Source of the DNA: Sialis fuliginosa | Taxonomy: Eukaryota; Arthropoda; Insecta; Megaloptera; Sialidae | Direction: 5' to 3' | Assembly (NCBI GenBank): GCA_961205875.1 | Contig: OY540813.1 | Location: 30,041,001-30,105,000 of the forward strand | Length of the DNA: 64,000 nt | Part shown: positions 1 to 10,726 of the stretch, piece after piece | How the letters are laid out: every line of letters starts with the position of its first letter | Position numbering within the stretch: position 1 is the stretch's first letter | The notes under the pieces: generated by a model | What the model saw: only the letters and a program-made list of their open reading frames with translations | Databases searched by the model: none | What the model was told of the DNA's origin: nothing | Made by a program: the position numbers and the translations under genes

Positions 1-189
1 ACCACTTTATCTTCATCGATATAAACATTTCGTCATACTTATAATTTTGATTTAAAATTTTGACAGAAATTTTGACAGAAGCAATAAATGTTTTCAAAAT
101 GAATTAAACATTAATGTTCTTGTTACTATAGAAACTAATATGAATATATCTGAATGTATTTGAATAAAAATACCAAATAACTAGACTTA

Positions 190-473
190 TGTCTAGTACT
201 ATAAAGGAGCTAGCAAATTTTCTAGCAAGCACTGTCAAATGGGGTATTAATTCTGTGATAGTATCTATGGAATTTAGAGCAGTGATACTTCAACTTATTG
301 TAATATAGTTGGCGACTTTGACCGTACAAATAATTTTCATAATATCACCACTGTTTTAATACCATTAGTGTTTACATACCACGCGTGCGCGAAAACTGTC
401 AGATAGGTTTGAAACCTCATTTAGAAGAGCTTGCTAGCTAGCAAATTTTACTGGCTCGTTTATAATACCGGAC
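190..473. mobile_element. PIF/Harbinger-like MITE, family 1 copy A
   Basis: The inverted ends are TGTCTAGTACTATAAAGGAG on the left and TTTATAATACCGGAC on the right, followed inward by GCTAGCAAATTT and GCTAGCTAGCAAATTTTAC. TTA precedes the left end; the right flank is TTT, so the duplication is imperfect here. The interior matches copies at 1696-1988 and 50985-51316, including the words GAATTTAGAGCAGTGA and GCGTGCGCGAAA. There is no coding capacity. The family call rests on the TTA/TAA target duplications of the better copies. Confidence 0.8.
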
Positions 474-1695
474 TTTAGTCGAAAAAGTTGCATAACTTTC
501 TAGGGGCTTACAAAGTTGTCTAAAATCAGTTATTTGGAAATAACACTGGAGCTGTCAGTTTTAGGAGAAATTGATTATATAAATCTTAAAGCTGGTAAAA
601 TTTTGAAAAAATAGCGTTTTTAATAATTATTTACCATAAATAGTTATTAGAAAATATCATTTTTTAAGATTTTAAGGCTTAAATCTAAAAAGTGATTGAT
701 ATTAAATGATTTTTAAATCAACTGAAATCAACTTTAATTTATTTATTTTTAGTAGCACTTTGTGATTTTATCATTTGTAGGTGTCAAACAAACTTATAAA
801 ACAATAAAAACCTTTCAACGCAATTGTTCCTTTCAAAAACCTTTAATCAACTAATCTATTAATGAAAAAAATTAAGAGATAAAAGATTTTTTTTATGGTA
901 ATTTAAAAAATATATATATTACCAACTTTTCATCAAGTTGATAAAGTTCTTCATAATTGAAAAACGAAAAATACAAATCTCTTATTTCTTACAAATTTTT
1001 AACAATCCTTGTCTAAATCCTAACATTTTTTGCCTCTTGCGATTTTCTTTTTAAAATTTTAGTTTTTAAGTAAAAAAAATTGAAATTTGTAATTTCTGTT
1101 AATTTTGCTTAATATCGTAAAAATTGATGTTTTCTAAAAAAAAAAAAAAATTAGAATGAAAGTTGCTTATTTTTTTTATAAATTACGATTCTGCAATAAA
1201 AAATATGGAGTACCATTTGAAAAAAAATATTACCTCATAAAATCCCCGTAAAACCCCATAAATTATAAAAACCTATAGCAAACTAAATGTCCCCTCGAAA
1301 TGCAATAACTTTGATCAAAACATTTTTCACCATCTTGCTTAGTTTCTGAGATATTGACCTGGGTAAATTAATTTGGAGAACCCAGTATATTTACAAATAC
1401 GAGTATGTATCTAAGTACCAGGGTCGGACTGCTAACATATTTAGTATATCGATGGGGTTGAGTAAGGCAAGTGATTAAAAATAGAAAACAAGTTTTCACA
1501 ATACAGCTGTTCGATGTTTTATTTTAGATTTTTTGACTTTTTTTTAATTCTTATTTATTTTTTAACTATGACAGAGCCAATCCAGTCCTGTTATTTACAC
1601 GAATGTACAGTATAATCATATTATGTATAACATTTTTATTTCTTACATTATAAAATACCATTTTCTATTATTTGTACTAATTTTTTTATAATTTA

Positions 1696-1988
1696 TATCC
1701 GGTATTATAAAGGAGCTAGCAAATTTGTTAGCTAGCAAGCACTTTCAAATGAGATATCAAACTTATATGACAGTTCTTTTGGAGTTTGTTGAAGACTTTG
1801 ACAAGTTTTTAAATTAAAACATGAAAATGATTTTGTACGGTGAAAGATACCAACTGTGTTACAATTAGTTGAAGTGTCACTGCTCTAAATTCCATAACTA
1901 ATCCATAGATACTAGTACAGAATTAATACCCCATTTGAAAGTAATTGCTAGCTAGCAAATTTTACTAGCTCCTTTATAATTCCGGACA
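1696..1988. mobile_element. PIF/Harbinger-like MITE, family 1 copy B
   Basis: The ends are TATCCGGTATTATAAAGGAG and CTCCTTTATAATTCCGGACA, flanked on both sides by TTA (1693-1695 and 1989-1991), which looks like a 3-bp target duplication. The interior is in the opposite orientation to copy A. It is non-coding. Confidence 0.88.
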
Positions 1989-2404
1989 TTAATGTAAAAA
2001 AATTCACAAAAAAAATAACAATTAAGTATAAAAGCTGTCTAAAATATTCAAGAGGAGTTACAAGACAAAAATAAAAAAATATATTAATTTTTTTCTTACA
2101 GTATTTCAGTCTTTATTAACTAAATGCAAAAATTGGTATATATACTAACTTTGGCTTTTGATATCTTTTAGATTAGTATAAAGCTGTATTAACACCATAT
2201 GAAGAATGTTAAAAATTGCCGATACTTGAAATTATTATATAGAGCACAGTTTTTGAAAACGTTTAGAATATTTACAACTTTTGATACATAAATATGATTT
2301 ATAAAAAATAATTATAAAATGTTAATTAAATCCAGCTTTCTACTGATACGTAATCAATGTCATTTTATATTTTTGACCTTTATACTTGACTTTGGTAATA
2401 AGAG

Positions 2405-2444
2405 TATATAAACAGAATACCAAATAAACACAATACCAATCAGT
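2405..2444 (+). promoter_or_regulatory. TATA box and initiator of secreted-protein gene 1
   Basis: TATATAAACAGAA starts at 2405. An arthropod-type initiator TCAGT lies at 2440-2444, about 35 bases downstream. The ATG follows at 2463, giving a 5' UTR of roughly 20 bases. The same TATATAAACAGAA word lies upstream of the paralog at 28145, supporting a conserved core promoter. Confidence 0.7.
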
Positions 2445-2462
2445 TGCATTATTTTCTAAAAA

Positions 2463-2510
2463 ATGTATCTCAAATTTGTTTTGTTTTTGTTAACTTTGGT
2501 TACTACTCAG
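2463..2510 (+). CDS. Gene 1 exon 1: signal peptide
   Basis: ATG follows a short A-rich leader (TCTAAAAAATG). Sixteen codons encode a signal peptide ending Thr-Thr-Gln, immediately before donor CAG|GTATGT. The paralog exon 1 (28220-28267) has the same length and phase and also ends in Gln-CAG. Confidence 0.85.
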
Positions 2511-5500
2511 GTATGTGTTTTTAAATATATTTTATGGTTGTAGTATAAAATAAAACTTATTTTCCGAAAAAATGATAAATTTATAAAGCTCTTTAAAATT
2601 TTATAAAAAAAAAAAAACGAAAAAAAATGTAATTCTACTAGGGTATTGTAAAACTTACGGTTATACTCACGCAGGAAGAAATTCTTGTCTCTCTGAGTGC
2701 CTAAGCGGGGGTTACCATATAAAGATTAAATTTATAATAGATCCTAGTGTATGTCTCCTAGGAATAAATCCTTGATTTCTGGGCTTTGTGAGTATATCTA
2801 GTCTTGATTACCTCGGGACAATCTCCCGTCCTACCCGTAATCCGTGTCAGGTGCGGATTTGTGCTTTTATAATTTATTTAATATTTTAGTGCAACGTCAT
2901 CAAAGATGAAAATATTGAAGAAAAAATATCGATATTACAAGCAAACGCTACGAAGTTAAATGAAATTTTCAATTCTGTTATTCAAACCGAATTGGAAAAG
3001 CCATATTACTATGAAGCAATGAAGAATTTAGTTAATCAAAAAATGGCTGCATTAGAAACAAGATTTTTTAAACAATTTAACGAAACAATAATACAATTAA
3101 GTAGCAAATAATGGTATTCAACAGTGGTTCTCAACCGGTGGTATGCGAACCCTAGAAGTAAGACTTGACTTTTGCTTGCCAGTCTTATCTTTTTGCTAAC
3201 TGCGGCGTCGCATAGCATTTAAATAATAAACAATGAGTAATCCCATTGTAGTTACGTTACCACTGCTTGCTACTTGAAATCGTTTTATAGCGATTTAGTG
3301 TTTAGTGTAAAAAAATTTTACAGTAGATCGAGAATGTTATTTTAAGCAAAAAACTTCATACGAACTTGTATCCGGATATTCTTCGTGAGGGAACTACAAA
3401 TATCCAAAAATGTTGCCCAAAATTAGTGTTTATTTAATATTTAGAGAACATTTTGTGATACGTTTATGAAATTTGATAACCGGTAAATTATTAATAAATG
3501 TTATCGATTTCCAGTATCAAACAATAATAATTTAGACCTGGGATGTATGGGGCTAGTGGGCCCGCCAATTTTTATCAAGTATTTTTTTGTTTTTTAATTT
3601 TTTCCCGAGTTGGAATCTTGTAAAAGATTATATTACACAAAATACACAAAAATATACTTTGTCTATTTGTCATTAGAATTAGGATCAACCGTTTTAGAGA
3701 AATATTGATAAAAAGAAAATGTTGTAGATTTTTACTTAATGTGGATGCTTCAAATTACACAAAATAAACTTATATTCTTGTTCTATGATTAAAAATAAGA
3801 AAAAAAGTTACTGTAAATATACTTCCTAATACTTGTCTTCATAGACTTATAATCAGTTGTATTTCTGTTACACAAACTTTACTAACATGACTAAAAAACG
3901 AAACTATAAATGGCTATTTGTTGATAAAAATGCAGTTTTGGAGGTATTACTCCAGACTGGCTAGGCTAAAAAGTACTTAAAATAGAAATTTTTGCATACA
4001 GTTTTAATACTTACAACCAGAGTGTCATTCCCGCGCTCCCCATATACATTATCTCTCTAACCCGCATGCCGCTATATAACTGTATCGAATTAACGTGGAA
4101 ACATTTTTTGTTCTGGCAGGCATTTGGTGATGGAATTTTATTCTGGCTTTTTAAACTATCTATCCTATACATATATTTTATACATTCTGTTAAAATTTCA
4201 AGACTTTTGAAATACCAAAAATGGGTCTGTTTAAAATAAATATTTACAGCGTTCTGGCAGCATCTAGGTGAGAGAAAATGTTCTGACATTAATTTTTACG
4301 AATGAAAAATACTATCCAAAGTAACCTCCTGAAATTTCATGGATTTTACTTTAAATAAATTAAGTCTTATTTTTCACCCTCTTTATAATTTTACTGTAGT
4401 ATAACCCGGCCGCAGAGGGCTGCCAGAATTGACTTTTGTTGTTCAGTAGGTATCTAAGATTTAATACCAAAATTTTCACGACTTTTGAAATAAACAATGG
4501 AAATAAGCCACTGGCTCTTGGTCTATTAGGGTATTATTCTACACCACTTATGTAACATATCTTGTATGTATTAAAACTGTACGTAAAAATAATCTATTTT
4601 AGCCTCCACAGCCTGAACTAATAGTAACACATACATTTTTACATTTTTTTATGATTAATGAATTTTATAAATACAAATACAATTAAACAAATTACTAAAA
4701 TTATATATAAACTTTTTATCTTATTTTTAATCAAAAAATAAAGATAAAAGTTTATTTTCTCTAATTTAAAACGTCTGTATTAAGTAAAACTCTGCAGTAC
4801 TTTCTTTTTATCGATATTTCTCGAAAACAGTTGATCCTAAGACAAATGGACCTTACACCCCAGGTTTAAATTATTATTGTTTGGTACTGGAAATCGATAA
4901 CACTTTTTAATAATAAACTGGTTAGCAAGTTTAATAACTGTACCATTATGGGGTCTCTAGATATTAAATAAACACTAATATTGTGCGAAATTTTTGGAAG
5001 GTTGTAACTCCCTCATGAAGAATTTCCGGATACATGTTCATTGTTCACACAAAGTTTTTTGCTTAAAATAATATCCTCGATCTACTATTAATTTGTTTTA
5101 AACTAGTTGTAAATCATCCTGTATATAACCCCTGCTTTTATAGGTTAGTTATGTACAGTACTTATATTGAATTGTTAGTTAGGTTAAAAGGTTGAGAACT
5201 GTTGTTAAATAATATACGAGTATTAAATTAATTATTCATTTTAAAATTGTAGGCTCGCGAAACTGGAAATGTTCAAAACATTTTGGTAGATTCAGTTTAT
5301 TACTTTATGTTTGCTGAAACTTTTGAAGATCCAGAATTCATCAGATTATCTATGGAAAGAACAGACAAACTTGTCACTGATGAAAGTACAAGAACTGTGT
5401 TACACGAAAAAACGAAACAGATGTATTCGAAATTCATAGAATTTATGAAAGATGCTTCCAAATTGGTAAGTACTCGTAATTTTAATGAATAAATGTATAC

Positions 5501-6478
5501 CATCATTTAGAAGTATTTTCACATCCAAAAAAACATCTGCCAAGTAAATGCACAGTACTTCTTCGTACTAAATTCACCAAAAGTAGGTAGTTAACTATCG
5601 AACAATTTTAATAAACACCGAAATGATTAACTATTTAATTTTTATACAATTTTATTTAAAAATATTTATTCGACATTTTTCTTTTAATACTCACATGATT
5701 ATTCAAATAATTTTATTAGTATATTTTATTTTCGACAATTTTTTATCTAATATTTTCTCATGTACAAACGTCAAAATGACATTTAATATGCTTTTATGAA
5801 TAACCATTTTAAATACCTACGTCATTTGAACTGTACGATACAACACGGACTTTACAAATGAAAAAAGTGTGTTTCATTTTTAACCTCTAATTTAGGAAAA
5901 ACTGATTTATCTTCTTTGTGGCATATCAATGTGAAATTATAACTTTAATTAATATCTGAGCTGAGCTATACAGAAAGTTATGTGCAAAGAATTAAAATTT
6001 AATTCACACGTTTTGGCATCGACTAATAGGGAAATCTGTAGGGGTGACACATCACTTTTTAGGCGATTCATATTTTCAGGTCGCTTTAACAAGCCTTTAA
6101 TGATGATGTCAGTTTTTATAATTCTCCTATAAACAAATTAGTTTTTTAGTTGCAAGCTTGTTTCACTTTTACCCCATTTTTTTGGTGTTTCATATTTACC
6201 TCGCTCGATCCTACTACTCGTAGTTGATTCTAATAAAGGCAATTTTATAATTGTATATTTTATTTTAGTTTGCTTCAGAACCTATCGATTTTGCCGAAAA
6301 AATACCTAATCCCGAACGTTTACAAGCAAGAAAAGAAAAGGGTAATGTAATGATGGTAAATTTAAAAAAATATATGAAGAATATCACAAATGAAATGTAT
6401 GAAGTATTACGAGAAAAAGGAGTACCTAAGGAGGAAGCAAAGAAAATAGTTTCAGGCATTACATTCAATGATATATAA
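2463..6478 (+). CDS. Secreted helical protein gene 1, four exons, probably broken at the exon 2 donor
   Basis: I do not recognise this family. Exons are 2463-2510, 2890-3096 (running on to a stop at 3111), 5253-5465 and 6269-6478, all in phase 0. Exon 1 encodes a 16-residue hydrophobic signal peptide beginning MYLKFVLFLL. The rest is lysine/glutamate-rich, without disulfide-type cysteine spacing, and looks alpha-helical. The paralog at 28220-32039 has exons of 48, 207, 213 and 210 nt; exons 1, 3 and 4 here have identical lengths. By eye, 43 of 71 exon 3 residues are identical. The homologous exon 2 donor reads CAA|TTAAGT, so the obligatory GT is TT; read-through meets TAA at 3109-3111 and gives an 89-aa product. 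Using GT at 3101 would put exon 3 out of frame. The gene is either a recent pseudogene, a truncated secreted peptide, or affected by a sequencing error or an unseen microexon. Confidence 0.75.
2511..2889 (+). other. Gene 1 intron 1
   Basis: GT-AG intron (GTATGT to TATTTTAG). Positions about 2660-2870 are richer in GC than the rest and include an imperfect inverted word (TCCTAGTGTATGTCTCCTAGG). I do not recognise this insert; it may be a repeat fragment. Confidence 0.6.
2890..3111 (+). CDS. Gene 1 exon 2, running on to a stop
   Basis: Acceptor ATATTTTAG precedes TGC. The frame aligns with the paralog exon 2 without gaps for 69 codons; both begin Cys-(Asn/Asp)-Val-Ile and share the motif YEAM/FDAM and RFF near residues 57-60 of the exon. 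In the paralog the exon stops at GAC|GTATGT. Here the corresponding position (3096/3097) reads CAA|TTAAGT, and translation continues four codons to TAA at 3109-3111. Confidence 0.75.
   Translation, partial: CNVIKDENIEEKISILQANATKLNEIFNSVIQTELEKPYYYEAMKNLVNQKMAALETRFFKQFNETIIQLSSK
3122..5201. mobile_element. hAT-like ended insertion with a foldback interior, in gene 1 intron 2
   Basis: The left end CAGTGGTTCTCAACC at 3122 and the right end GGTTGAGAACTG at 5190-5201 are inverted and resemble hAT ends, but I find no matching 8-bp duplication. Inside, about 3325-3590 is an inverted match to about 4840-5095 (for example ATCGATTTCCAGTATCAAAC against GTTTGGTACTGGAAATCGAT). This interior is related to the CAGGGTG foldback at 22951-24128. 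The insertion begins only 25 bases after the damaged exon 2 donor. Confidence 0.65.
5253..5465 (+). CDS. Gene 1 exon 3
   Basis: Acceptor TTAAAATTGTAG and donor AAATTG|GTAAGT bound 71 phase-0 codons. The exon is collinear with 31315-31527 and shares conserved blocks NILVDSVY, MFAETF, ERTDK and LHEKT. The length is identical to the paralog's. Confidence 0.85.
5815..6190. repeat. Interspersed repeat in gene 1 intron 3
   Basis: This block is an inverted copy of about 44430-44870. Shared words include CACACGTTTTGGCATCGACT on this strand against TCGATGTCAAAACGTGTG, and TAGGGGTGACACATCACTTT against the reverse. It is non-coding and unclassified. Confidence 0.75.
6269..6478 (+). CDS. Gene 1 exon 4, C-terminal
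   Basis: Acceptor TATTTTATTTTAG precedes 69 codons and TAA at 6476-6478. The length matches the paralog exon 4. Shared residues include the EPIDF/EPIDY start and the KIVSGI/QIVSNI block near the end. The open frame is intact even though exon 2 appears disconnected, so the loss is recent or the site is an error. No canonical AATAAA was found in the next 170 bases. Confidence 0.83.
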   Translation, partial: FASEPIDFAEKIPNPERLQARKEKGNVMMVNLKKYMKNITNEMYEVLREKGVPKEEAKKIVSGITFNDI

Positions 6479-6695
6479 AATCCTTTACTTAATGTTTAAA
6501 ACTAATATGCACTACTCATTTTATACCTACCCATTTCGTTTTCTTCATTATATAAATATACGATAAGTACTATATTTTATAATTTGTTATTAATTTTATC
6601 AAATAAGATTTCTGAGTAATTTCGAAAAAAAAATTATTTTGACTATATGAGCTGTTTATTTTGAAAGTGGCCTAACTTCATTTATGTTTAAACTG

Positions 6696-7538
6696 ACAAG
6701 GGGAAGCAACAGCACGGTTAATGAGAATTTCAATGAGCTTGTGGTATGTCAAACTAGAGCAAAAATAAAAAGACACGTGTCCAACAATTTGATCTCATAG
6801 GCCTTAATTACAAAGATAATTAACTTTGAAAATTTGTGTATTCAATATAACCGTGTATTATGTTCGCTCGAAATATAAGTGTGTTGGCCCTACGGTCAAC
6901 GCGCTGGCGTCTCGCCTGGTTTTAAGATTTTGATTTTAATTTTTATTTACAATTATTTGTTATTTTTTTGTACATATTACCTCTCCCACTTGCGTAAAAA
7001 TCGATAAATTAGACATAAATAAAACATATATTATTATTGACAATAGATGTTTGTGGTTTCTTTCAAGTTTGTTTTTTATTAAAACTTTTCAATTTATTAA
7101 TTAAAAACTAATGAGTTGTGTCAATAATAAATTAAATTTACTTTAAAACAAATTAATAATTATGTACTGGCGTATAGATCAATATTTTCATTGTCAATAA
7201 TAATATATGTTTTATTTATGTCTAATTTATCGATTTTTACGCAAGTGGGAGAGGTAATATGTACAAAAAAAGAACAAATAATTGTAAATAAAAATTAAAA
7301 TCAAAATCTTAAAACCAGGCGAGACGCCAGCGCGTTGACCGTAGGGCCAACACATTTATATTTCGAGCGAACATAATACACGGTTATATTGAATACACAA
7401 ATTTTCAAAGTTAATTATCTTTGTAATTAAGGCCTATGAGATCAAATTGTTGGACACGTGTCTTTTTATTTTTGCTCTAGTTTGACATACCACAAGCTCA
7501 TTGAAATTCTCATTAACCGTGCTGTTGCTTCCCCTTGT
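6696..7538. mobile_element. Foldback (hairpin) element
   Basis: The left arm, about 6696-7045, begins ACAAGGGGAAGCAACAGCAC. The right arm, about 7192-7538, ends GTGCTGTTGCTTCCCCTTGT. The arms are nearly perfect inverted copies separated by about 145 bases of AT-rich loop. I could not identify a target duplication. There is no coding capacity. Confidence 0.85.
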
Positions 7539-7869
7539 GAGATATTAAAGAGTTTGCGTGTCAATAAAATTATAAATATACGTATAAAATATCAATGTGC
7601 CACATTGATTAAGTGTTTCTAAGAGAGTTAAATTTATAATTACTATTAAAATAACCCCAATTATTAAATGTGTTTTTTACCACAAATGTAGTTAAACCAC
7701 TTTCAAAATAAACAATTACATCTGTTATTAATTTAGAAGAACTCAACTCCATTTGTTGTTATTTAAAATGCTTCAAATTGAAAAAAAAAACTCACATTAT
7801 TTTATATTATTTCTTTATAACTCTTAAAAAATTTATACACTGTTAAAAATTTCTTTAGTAATTTTACTA

Positions 7870-8640
7870 AAATGTGTAGGAAGTTTTTACGCACCACAAT
7901 TTTCGGAATTATGGAACACAGTTTTGTAAATTTACTATACAATTTATCACAACTCAATTTTAAACTATTACAAATCATCTGTCGCAAAATTACTAATCAT
8001 TTACTAGACTTATGTTTAGTAATATTACTGTACATTATTCGTAATTTTACTAAGCCAAATGTTTCTAATAATTTTAGTAATTTTACAAAAATTTATTGTA
8101 ATTATACTAGACAATTTATACCAATTTAGTTTAGAAAAATTACAAACTATTTGTTGCAATATTACTAACATTTAGTAAAAAATTGCTTAGTAAAATTGCA
8201 ATACAATAATCGTAATTTTACTAAACAAATGAGGTTAAATAAATTTAGTAATTTTACAACCATATATCGTAATTTTTCAACCCAACTAATACCAATTCAG
8301 TTTCGAAAAATTACAAACCATTTGTTACAATATTACTAACCTTTATTAAAAAATTGTTTAGTAATATTACAATACAATAGTCGGAATTTTACTAAACAAA
8401 TTAGATTAAATACATTTAGTAATTTTACAACCATATATCGTAATTTTTCAACCCAACTAATACCAATTTAGTTTCGAAAAATTACAAACTATTTGTTGCA
8501 GTATTGAATTTTTACTACCCAACTTACATCAAGTCAATTTGAAAAAAATACAAACCGCTCGTTGCAATATTACTATGCATCGGGATATAACTTGAATAGC
8601 TTTATTTCAATATCAGACTGTAATTTTACTGAAAAAAATT
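7870..8640. repeat. Left subterminal tandem array, 171-bp period
   Basis: The word ATACCAATT starts at 8118, 8289 and 8460, which gives two exact 171-base steps. Each unit contains several copies of TAGTAATTTTAC or its complement. Short open frames here are by-products of the repeat. Confidence 0.8.
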
Positions 8641-8831
8641 GTTAAATCAATGAATGCTACAACAGCGTATTTTAGTGTTAAATATAAAATATTTATTAAA
8701 TATTAATTTATTAATTATTTAATTAACAATTAAACATATGTCATTAATTATAACAGTGTTATCAATAATTTATATTATGAAAATAATAACATAACTTAAT
8801 GCTAACACAAATTTTAAATTTTTTTTGAAGA

Positions 8832-10236
8832 TTATTCTGACGTTTTGATTGCCACATAATTAATTGCCAAATCACGAGTAATGTAGGCACGGAGTATCTT
8901 CCCAATATTCTTGGTTATATCTACTGTCTTGTTTATTTAGCATAACAATTTGTAAATCTAAAAAAAGAAAATTATTATTCATGTCTTATAAACGAATTAT
9001 ATAAAATAGGGCTTATATAAAAAAATAATAATTTTATTTGTGATTACTTACCAATTTTTTTTTAAAATCAACATCATTTTTAATTTTATCATTAAATTTA
9101 ATAAAACTTTCTTCATTTTGTAGTGGAAGAATCATGTCAAATTCACTCTCAGAGTTACTGATTTCGTCACTCAAAATGCTTGTTGAATTATGAAGTTTTT
9201 CAATGACATTTTCAAGGCTTTGTAATCTGGTTGAATAATTGGTTAATTGACTTCCTAAATTTGACAAACGTTTGCCGATGCTTACAAAACAACTCGATAT
9301 GAATTGATGCAGATCTTCTGTAACAAAAAAAATCACGTTTCCAATACACATTAAAGAAAAAAAAAACGATGTATGTTTTTACCTATTGTCATTGGTTGAT
9401 TTGCACTGGTCTCGAGTTTTTCTTCAGCGTTTTTTTTTTACAATCCTTTTTGGATTTAATATATTGTTTGGATCTAATCCGTTAGTGTTGTCTTCATCAC
9501 TGGAAAATTCCGTTGAAGTTGACTTAATGTCAGTGTCATCAGATGGGTGACAACTTGGGATTGAAATCGATTTAGAATTCAATTTTTTTCTTTTTGTGTG
9601 TTGACTTTTAGGATTAGATGAATCTAACATTAAAAAAAATATATTTGTTGCATATTTATAACAAAAAATTTTACCAAAAAAAATTAAAACTACTTACGAA
9701 TTTTTATACCAAGATCGTCTGTCCATTTCAATGCTGCTTGACTAAATTGTTTGTTAATGAGCTCTTTATTCTTTGCAACAAATTTGCGCTTCAGAGCCTT
9801 CTTATCAGTATCTGCTTTTTTTTTTGCAGATTCTTCATTTGCTGTCGAGTATACATATGGTTTTGTTTCTAACTCAACGATTTTATTTTCAGCTTCTTTA
9901 TAAGTATCTAAAAAATTGATTAATAATATGTCAAAATATTTTTTTTGCTCATAAAAAATTAATAAAATGTAAAAAAATTAATATTGTGGTAAAGAATTTA
10001 TTTTAAAATAACATATCATTACTTACGAGCACTTCCGCGAATATCCACTAGAAATGTTGGCTATGTAGATTTGGGTGGTTCTAAATTTTTCACCATTTCT
10101 TGCAGTTCTTCGCATACATTTGGATCATCAAGCAGGCCTGGCATATATTTGCAATATACCTTATCAGAATCTTCTTCAAAATGAAGCCATGTATATATAA
10201 TATAATATAATATAAGACGATATTTATGATCCATGT
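8832..10236 (-). pseudogene. DUF4806-type gene, five exons, inactivated
   Basis: Exons on the minus strand run 10236-10027, 9907-9698, 9623-9383, 9317-9052 and 8957-8832, each bounded by good AG and GT sites with compatible phases. The start is probably ATG at 10234-10232. The C-terminal part resembles the DUF4806 domain, a eukaryotic domain of unknown function: it begins LPLQNEESF in exon 4 and continues across the last junction to KNIGKIL and LAINYVAI. The middle is lysine/serine-rich and low in complexity. Three lesions are visible: an in-frame TAG at 10063-10061, a one-base shift in the A-run of exon 3 near 9430-9440, and an in-frame TAA early in exon 5 near 8938. It lies inside the CACTG element, so it was probably cargo of that transposon. 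The domain call is from memory of its consensus, not a search. Confidence 0.72.
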
Positions 10237-10726
10237 CTATAAAAAACAAAACAAAAAGTGGGTATGTGTACTTATGTACACGCGTTAGAAGTTATACTTA
10301 TTTGTCGTGAAATTTTAAAACACTTATCAAAATTTGATTACACATTTCAAATATTAAAATCTTAGTTTTGGAAAAAAATTATTTGAAACAAGAAAATATT
10401 TCTTTTGCCTTAAAATTTTAACTCCAAAAATAAAAATCATTTGTTTAGACAAATGGCTACAGCTTAAAGATGTAAGTAGGTGAAAAAGTTACCTGAATTA
10501 TAACAGATATATATTCAATAAACGTTAAAAACAATTATTGGATTAAACAACAGAATTATAAAAAATCACTTGTAGCAGCATCAATCTTTACACAATAAAT
10601 TTTTAATAACGACTGTTCAAAAATCGTATTATTGCTCATACGCAGTAGCTTAGCATCGTGAGAAAATAAAATGTAACAAAATTTACCCCTTCCGCCAGCG
10701 CGTTCACATGAAACTATGTTCTATAC

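Larger units (their letters stand above)
1..2404. other. AT-rich upstream region of secreted-protein gene 1, no gene seen
   Basis: No open frame with coding character and no exon-like block was found here. The region holds two MITE copies, listed separately, and long A/T runs. Its first 100 bases resemble the stretch at about 15205-15300 (shared words such as ATATAAACATTT and TCATACT). This may be an old segmental copy or a shared repeat. Confidence 0.5.

Noticed and set aside
3122-5201. A target-site duplication for the hAT-like insertion in gene 1 intron 2
   Set aside because: The 8-base flanks GTATTCAA and TTGTTAAA do not match; either the ends are eroded or the element is composite.
7870-8640. 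Regular direct repeats resembling a CRISPR array
   Set aside because: Units are 171 bp with no short repeat-unique spacer pattern, and the DNA is eukaryotic.
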